DNA from: Paralichthys olivaceus
Taxonomy: Eukaryota; Chordata; Actinopteri; Pleuronectiformes; Paralichthyidae
DNA length: 64,000 nt
NCBI RefSeq assembly: GCF_024713975.1
Contig: NC_091111.1
Coordinates: forward strand, 8,866,501-8,930,500
Reading direction: 5' to 3'
The notes below the pieces were generated by a model. The model saw only the letters and a program-made list of their open reading frames with translations. It did not search any database and had not been told where the DNA came from. Made by a program: the position numbers and the translations under genes. Below, in pieces: positions 60,201 to 64,000 of this stretch; position 1 is the stretch's first letter, and each line of letters opens with the position of its first letter.

Positions 60201-61426
60201 TTTGAATTTGCTGTGATCTGGATTAAATTTGATATGTTTTTCTTTTAATGCTGTGACCTTTCAACAGACAGCGTTCAGCCTGTCACAGGCAATACAACAC
60301 TGAATTTGTGCCGGGCTGATATTTTAATACTTGATGTGAAATGGTTGATCTGTTTCTTTCCATTTCTACAACTCAATAGTGTATTTTCCTTTAAGTAAGA
60401 GCTGTATTATCATTTCCTATATTAAACATACAAGGCAGCCACATAAGTTCAAGATTCATAAGACTGATTTATAGAGCAGTAAAACTTATCAAAATATATA
60501 TTAATAACAGTTTTATAAAAAAGTTGGATAATGTTTGGTCATATGCCAATAAACATATATATTTTTCAGGTCTGCTATAGGGGTGTTTAAAGAGGCTCTG
60601 GGAGCAAAAGGGATCTGGGGGGCCCTACATTGAACTAGACCCCCCCGAAAAGAAGTACATGATAAGAAACCACATCATTCCAATCTTCAAACAACTCTCC
60701 CAGTATCAACATTTGGAGTGAATGCCGACTGTATCCATTGCCAGTGCAGACAAAAGCCAGATGCTGTTGGGTGTTCATGTTTTTTTGTGTGACTTCAGTG
60801 ACATGGGGCCTGTTGGGGGTTTCTGACCATTTTGTCATTGCAGTCTCCTGTACATGGACATCACAGAGTTTAAGGGGGCTCTCATAGTTATTGCTGTGGA
60901 CTAATTCAATCAATCGTTCTCGAGGGGGGACCCCCCTCTCAGCTCGGGGCCCCAGGCGGTTTCCTGCTTCGCCTACCCAGATGCAACACCACTGTGTACA
61001 GGACTCATGGAAGCTCTTTTTCTCTGCCTCTAGCCTTGTTAAAGAAAAACAGTGGGACTTATATGTATTTCTCTGCCATCTGTGCTAATTTCATATCTTA
61101 TTAATGTTTTTTGTTTGTGTGCTGCCCGTGTAGGACCAGCTGCTGTTCTGCGATGACTGCGACAGAGGATACCACATGTACTGCCTGAAGCCTCCAATGA
61201 CCCAGCCTCCAGAAGGTATAACAGCTCACAGGTTTTACTATACATAGGTGGACTACGACTGTATAAGAGCTGTCGATTTGAGAGAGGCCACAAACAGAGG
61301 CTATATATGGAAAAGACATCGGATCTCATTCTCCGTCTCTCTCCCTCTCTCTCCACAGGGAGCTGGAGCTGTCACGTGTGTCTGGACCTGTTAAAGGACA
61401 AGGCCTCAGCCTATGGAGAAGCATAA
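41843..61426 (+). CDS. dpf3: DPF3 (BAF45C), double-PHD subunit of BAF remodeller; long isoform
   Basis: DPF3 reads acylated histone H3 tails for the BAF (SWI/SNF) complex and is important in heart and muscle development. Eleven exons: 41843-41874, 49427-49587, 50566-50673, 53000-53133, 53333-53428, 54051-54123, 56478-56615, 56724-56852, 60025-60137, 61134-61215 and 61359-61426. They give 377 residues (human 378). The start [10 protein letters not shown] matches the family, followed by the Requiem/DPF N-domain ([36 protein letters not shown]). An acidic linker follows, then the C2H2 finger ([21 protein letters not shown]200/C203/H216/H221). PHD1 begins YCDFCLG near 261, and PHD2 is [20 protein letters not shown] to WSCHVC. 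Intron 1 is 7.5 kb and may hold enhancers. The gene sits head to head with dcaf4. Confidence 0.96.
43460..43800 (+). promoter_or_regulatory. dpf3: Candidate intronic enhancer A, dpf3 intron 1
   Basis: A non-repetitive stretch dense in developmental-type motifs: ATTCAAAT (POU-like), TAATTCATATGCAG, TTGATTAATTTAAA and CAGCTG-type E-boxes. It has the texture of a vertebrate conserved non-coding element. Conservation cannot be tested here, so this is inference. Confidence 0.3.
45120..45310 (+). promoter_or_regulatory. dpf3: Candidate intronic enhancer B, dpf3 intron 1
   Basis: Within about 60 bases lie TGATTGACA (PBX/MEIS-like), ACAAAGG (SOX/TCF-like), AGGTGTGA (T-box half-site) and ACTGTGGC (RUNX-like). 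DPF3 is known for roles in heart and muscle, so a T-box plus MEIS cluster is suggestive. Function is inferred only from motif density. Confidence 0.35.
45640..46580 (+). mobile_element. Degenerate L2/CR1-like LINE 3' fragment
   Basis: Broken reading frames show the tail of a non-LTR reverse-transcriptase ORF. The order is: a YADAT-like stretch, SPDDLTG, a block resembling [12 protein letters not shown], the region around ACGTCACCC and CTCCACTGGCTACC (LHWLP), then ATGAACGCACTC. It ends with TTTGGATTAAAGTGCTGG, resembling the usual fish L2 3' end (TTTGGATAAAAGCGTCTG). Several frameshifts and stops make it inactive. It lies in dpf3 intron 1. Confidence 0.75.
47087..47403 (+). repeat. Two CA microsatellites in dpf3 intron 1
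   Basis: (CA)n runs at 47087-47135 and 47355-47403 are separated by about 220 bases of unique sequence. Both are long and near perfect, so probably polymorphic. Confidence 0.95.
49634..49745 (+). repeat. Dispersed repeat copy (AAAGGTTCAGTGTGT family) in dpf3 intron 2
   Basis: It starts AAAGGTTCAGTGTGTCAGAT, then TTAGTGGCATCTAGAGGTGA and CCCCTCGCCTCACCCTTCCC. It lies only 46 bases after the end of dpf3 exon 2. It matches the copies at 57198 and (minus) 27552. Confidence 0.85.
50437..51222 (+). repeat. Cluster of TG/CA microsatellites around dpf3 exon 3
   Basis: (TG)n at 50437-50465, (CA)n at ~50688-50720, (CA)n at ~51018-51050 and (TG)n at ~51190-51222. The first two flank dpf3 exon 3 (50566-50673) on either side in opposite base sense. 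Confidence 0.95.
53525..53905 (+). repeat. Dispersed repeat in dpf3 intron 5
   Basis: CACAAGCGTTTTGGTTTTTA, TCCGTGTCCATACACATACG, a central ACGTCATCATT block and a GTTGAAAACGCAGTTATAT end recall a CpG-containing teleost transposon-derived repeat. The family name was not established. Confidence 0.5.
55556..56085 (+). mobile_element. MITE-like element in dpf3 intron 6
   Basis: The left end GTGATTACATGGACACCAAT faces a right end whose reverse complement reads CGCTTACATGAACAACAATA. The terminal inverted similarity continues into AATATTCC/AATATTAC and AATCAGATTA-type blocks. About 530 bp long, with no coding capacity. Confidence 0.6.
57012..57310 (+). repeat. Two adjacent dispersed repeats in dpf3 intron 8
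   Basis: 57012-57190 (GGAAAATACACTAATACG, TTGCCAAGAGTTAGATGGA, TTAGCTTTGCATAAAGACTA) is a familiar teleost repeat type. A weaker relative occurs near 47940-48000. It abuts a copy of the AAAGGTTCAGTGTGT family starting at 57198. Confidence 0.65.
58344..58507 (+). CDS. dpf3: Alternative terminal exon of dpf3 (short isoform, DPF3a-like)
   Basis: After a CATGGTAG acceptor the frame continues from exon 8 (SG|A) as [20 protein letters not shown], then [20 protein letters not shown], and stops at 58505-58507. Human DPF3a has the parallel tail EDLFGSTSESDTSTFHGFDE, so this is a conserved alternative last exon. The product would be 344 residues (human short form about 357). It lacks nearly all of PHD1 after CSDCGRSG and all of PHD2, so it keeps BAF association but not the histone-reading module. 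ATTAAA near 58540 may end this message. Confidence 0.88.
58850..59460 (+). promoter_or_regulatory. dpf3: Candidate conserved non-coding block downstream of the DPF3a exon
   Basis: About 600 bases with no repeat signature lie between the short-isoform exon and the PHD exons. They contain TGGCTCATTCATGGCTCATTG, CCCATTGATACCGG, AACACTAATCGGCC and several TTAAT/ATTA homeobox cores. The sequence style resembles conserved developmental enhancers. Conservation is untested. Confidence 0.3.
60580..60990 (+). repeat. Possible decayed repeat in dpf3 intron 9
   Basis: The stretch from GGGGGGCCCTACATTGAACT to GGGGCCCCAGGCGGTTTCCT has purine/pyrimidine blocks and a GGGGCCCC-AGGC end seen in fish DNA transposon remains. 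Family and edges are unclear. Confidence 0.3.
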
Positions 61427-62460
61427 CAACGTCCTCGACCATTTCTCGACACGCACATACACAAAACATATATTTGTATCCACACATATAACTGCCCACA
61501 CATAAGCAAAAGCGTTATCACATATGGAATCGAATACACACACATTAAAACACACACACACTCCAGTGCATTAGCAGGCTCAGGGCAGTTTCCTGTGTGA
61601 GGCGCAGGCATCCTCTACCTCTCATGAAGCCACAGCAACAGATGCAAACGCCATCACGACAGGCGATTGACCATAAGTCAGCCAACATGGCATCCAGTCA
61701 TTTCTCTACCTCCCCACTCGGCAATCAGCAGACAGCAAGAATCCCACGCAGGATTAAAAAAGGTGTGTTCACAAATCGGCCACAATGTTAGAATGGTGAA
61801 CTGATAGATGCAAGCCGTGCAAAATGACTGAAAGTATTTTTAAATCACACAACTGATGGTTCATACAGAGATCTTCCCATCGTTAAAACCAGTGGCCTGT
61901 TTTAATATTGTGGCTGAGCTGTGTTCATTCATTTTGAAACAAACATCTTAATGCTCTGGATGTTTTCCCCCCGATTCAAATGTATTTGACGTTTCACCGA
62001 AGCTGTTTCACTTGCCTCCCTCGCTGCTCGGACTCTACAGTGAGGGAACCTGAGTGGGTTTTGACTGATGTTTGTTTAAATCTCTCCTTCCAGCTCCAGC
62101 CCCTCGCTTGTGTTTAAACTTTACAATGACATTCCTACAGTATATGTCCTCATATCTGGAAAGACTCATTGTTGGTTATGCCGTCTTTCACAGTATTTGT
62201 CAAGCTGGGTGAAATTTATGTCCGATGCTGAGGGGAAGCGGGGCGATAAAGCAGCCTCGACTGTCATTCCTTTCGGATTGTGTTGACATTTTTAATCCAC
62301 GTCTGTTTTCTGTATCCTCGTAGTTACTAGGATACCATGGTGCTTACATGTAACACTTTACACAAGATTTAACATGTCTTTAAATAGAATGAAACATTTA
62401 TTCATGCGTTGCTGATAGTGCACCGATGTTACTGTCATGAAGGTCGTGATTACTGTAAAT
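61427..62460 (+). other. dpf3: dpf3 3' UTR / 3' flank
   Basis: This stretch follows the long-isoform stop. It includes CA-rich patches at 61450-61560 and an ATTAAA near 61753. No further exon or gene is seen. Confidence 0.45.
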
Positions 62461-63492
62461 CAGTGGTTCCCAGACTTTTACTGTCACGCAACCTATGGAC
62501 AAAAAAAAAAGCTTATATGGCCTTTTCCCCACCACCAGCAAACATGCACATTAGAAGCATTGTTGTCATCTGGTAACAATACTGGTGACAAAAGAAGAAA
62601 TATATTGAAATAACATTAATATGAATATGAACTGTATTTTCTTTCACATCTCATGAGCTACTGGTGTTTAAATGAAAAAACCCGATCCTTTTCACAGTTT
62701 GTCATATCATAAAATATATATAAGTAAATGTTTCAGTGCTGAAATTGAGTTTTATTAGACCGTAACTGCACATAAAGTCGTTTGGAGGGTTGGAAGTAAT
62801 CAGATTACATATAGTTTAGTTCATAGGAGACAATAGACATGATGTTTAATCCAGTCTTTACAATCCGACTCTTGGGTTTTTGGTTTTACAAATGTTGGTA
62901 AAAGGGATATTTTTCCAGACTCTTTGTGTACCAAGTACTGCCAGTATTTACACGGCTTCAGCATGTCGAAGTAGAACACTCAGTAATATGCATACCTCTG
63001 CAACAGGCCCCTTACTAAACCATATTTAAATTCACTAGATCTGGATTTTTAATTAAATCTGCACCAAAATGCACAAATCGTAATATCAGCCCCTTAAAAA
63101 TGCTTGAATTTCAAGATCCATGAATTAGTCTCAGGGAAATCAAGGAAAATGTCACAAAAACTCACAATGTTAAACAACTTGATCTGGATCTGCTACAAAA
63201 TGTAATCGGTTGTCCCCTGACCCACACCACAACCTTTCACCAAGTTACTAACAGACAAACAAACAAACACATTCGGATAAAAACATGACTTTTTTGACAG
63301 AGGTAAAATCAAAAAGCTATGATTGGACCATTTATATTGTAAGTTTCATGATAGAGGTCAATTGATGTTGTTAGTTACACTTGTGTTGGGCAGGTAAAAT
63401 AATGTGCTGTGAAAAACGGCTTCTCACTTTTAAACGTTCCACCTGGGTCATACCCCTCCAGAGGGCCCCACGCCACGGTTTGGGAACCACTG
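62461..63492. mobile_element. Non-autonomous hAT element with 8-bp target duplication
   Basis: The element opens CAGTGGTTCCCAGAC and closes GTTTGGGAACCACTG, giving 14 of 15 matching inverted termini. Exact 8-base direct repeats CTGTAAAT flank it at 62453-62460 and 63493-63500, the hallmark of hAT transposition. It is 1032 bp with no transposase. Inside, around 63010-63310, an older repeat (CTACAAAATGTAATCGGTTG, ACAGACAAACAAACAAAC, a GACAGAGGTAA-type end) appears nested. Confidence 0.9.
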
Positions 63493-63500
63493 CTGTAAAT

Positions 63501-64000
63501 TCATCAGTTCAACATGTGTTCATTCATTCAATCTCCATTAATGACTGTTTGGAGGAGGAGGCCCTCCATGTCCTGAGGAGGAAATATTTACTGGTGTGTT
63601 GTATCTGGAAGCTGGCACAGTTTTTATGCAGTTATGAACAGATTCATTTTGCCGTTTTTACCATAAACATCATTGATGCAGTTTGTTTTTGTAATGTGCA
63701 AACATTCCGTAGCACTAACTTCAAACGCTCCCTAACAACATGCTAACATCCGTGTCATACACATGGTGTGTAAGCCTTGACAGGATACCAAATTCTGCAT
63801 TTGTGTGTTTTGCTATTGTGAGTTTGTATTTGATCTTGCTTTTCCACCGACAATCATGAGCTATAGCATAGATATATGGTGTTAATAACATACAGAGGGG
63901 TTTTTTTTGTATTGTTTTTCCTTTGCAGGCATAATGACCCTCTGTGTCTTCCTTCTTACACTCTTATTTGATGCCATCACCTGCAGTGATTCAAAATGTA
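63501..64000. other. Right-edge flank without recognised gene
   Basis: AT-rich sequence. The reading frame ending at 63746 begins inside the hAT element and is not a gene. Nothing else is supported. Confidence 0.5.

Noticed and set aside
63381-63746. 121-codon frame at the right edge
   Set aside because: Begins inside the hAT element and crosses its end. No similarity recognised.
1-64000. CRISPR arrays, operons, riboswitches, phage or plasmid features
   Set aside because: The window is vertebrate nuclear DNA. Direct repeats present are microsatellites or transposon ends.

Overview
This is nuclear DNA of a ray-finned fish, most likely a percomorph teleost. The genes are spliced with short introns. 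The proteins resemble human orthologues along almost their full length, from my memory of those proteins. The dispersed repeats (for example copies beginning AAAGGTTCAGTGTGT) are of types I associate with percomorph genomes. I cannot name the species. There is no bacterial, viral or CRISPR content.

Layout. 1-~2830: 5' end of ino80 (minus; continues beyond the left edge), with a GC-rich promoter at ~2750-3180. 4610-9351: complete vps18 (minus, 9 coding exons). 10563-12137: complete rhov (plus, 3 coding exons). ~13.5-25.7 kb: gene-poor, with at least one clear foldback MITE. 26044-27807: complete pigh (minus, 4 exons). 29315-34093: complete zfyve1/DFCP1 (plus, 12 coding exons). 35885-40945: complete dcaf4 (minus, 13 coding exons, one U12-type intron). 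41843-61426: complete dpf3 (plus, 11 coding exons plus a short-isoform terminal exon at 58344-58507). 61427-64000: dpf3 3' flank with a non-autonomous hAT element carrying an exact 8-bp target duplication.

Arrangement. Three head-to-head pairs (vps18/rhov, pigh/zfyve1, dcaf4/dpf3) each share an upstream interval of 0.9-1.5 kb. zfyve1 and dcaf4 converge tail to tail. The zfyve1-dcaf4-dpf3 order and relative orientation match what I recall of human 14q24, and ino80-vps18-rhov match human 15q15. The gene-poor stretch is therefore probably an evolutionary join between two ancestral blocks.

Roles. The genes do not form one pathway. ino80 and dpf3 act in chromatin remodelling (INO80 complex; BAF complex). 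vps18 and zfyve1 act in endolysosome and autophagosome membrane traffic. pigh makes the first GPI-anchor intermediate in the ER. rhov is an atypical Rho GTPase, and dcaf4 a CUL4-DDB1 substrate receptor. Exons were deduced by eye from splice signals, reading phase and remembered family sequences; all intron phases agree. I found no previously undescribed multi-gene system. The most interesting signals are regulatory or splicing-level: a U12 intron, a stop-free in-frame intron, a GC-AG intron, an alternative C-terminus that halves the PHD module, a uORF-bearing optional leader exon, and candidate enhancers within dpf3.
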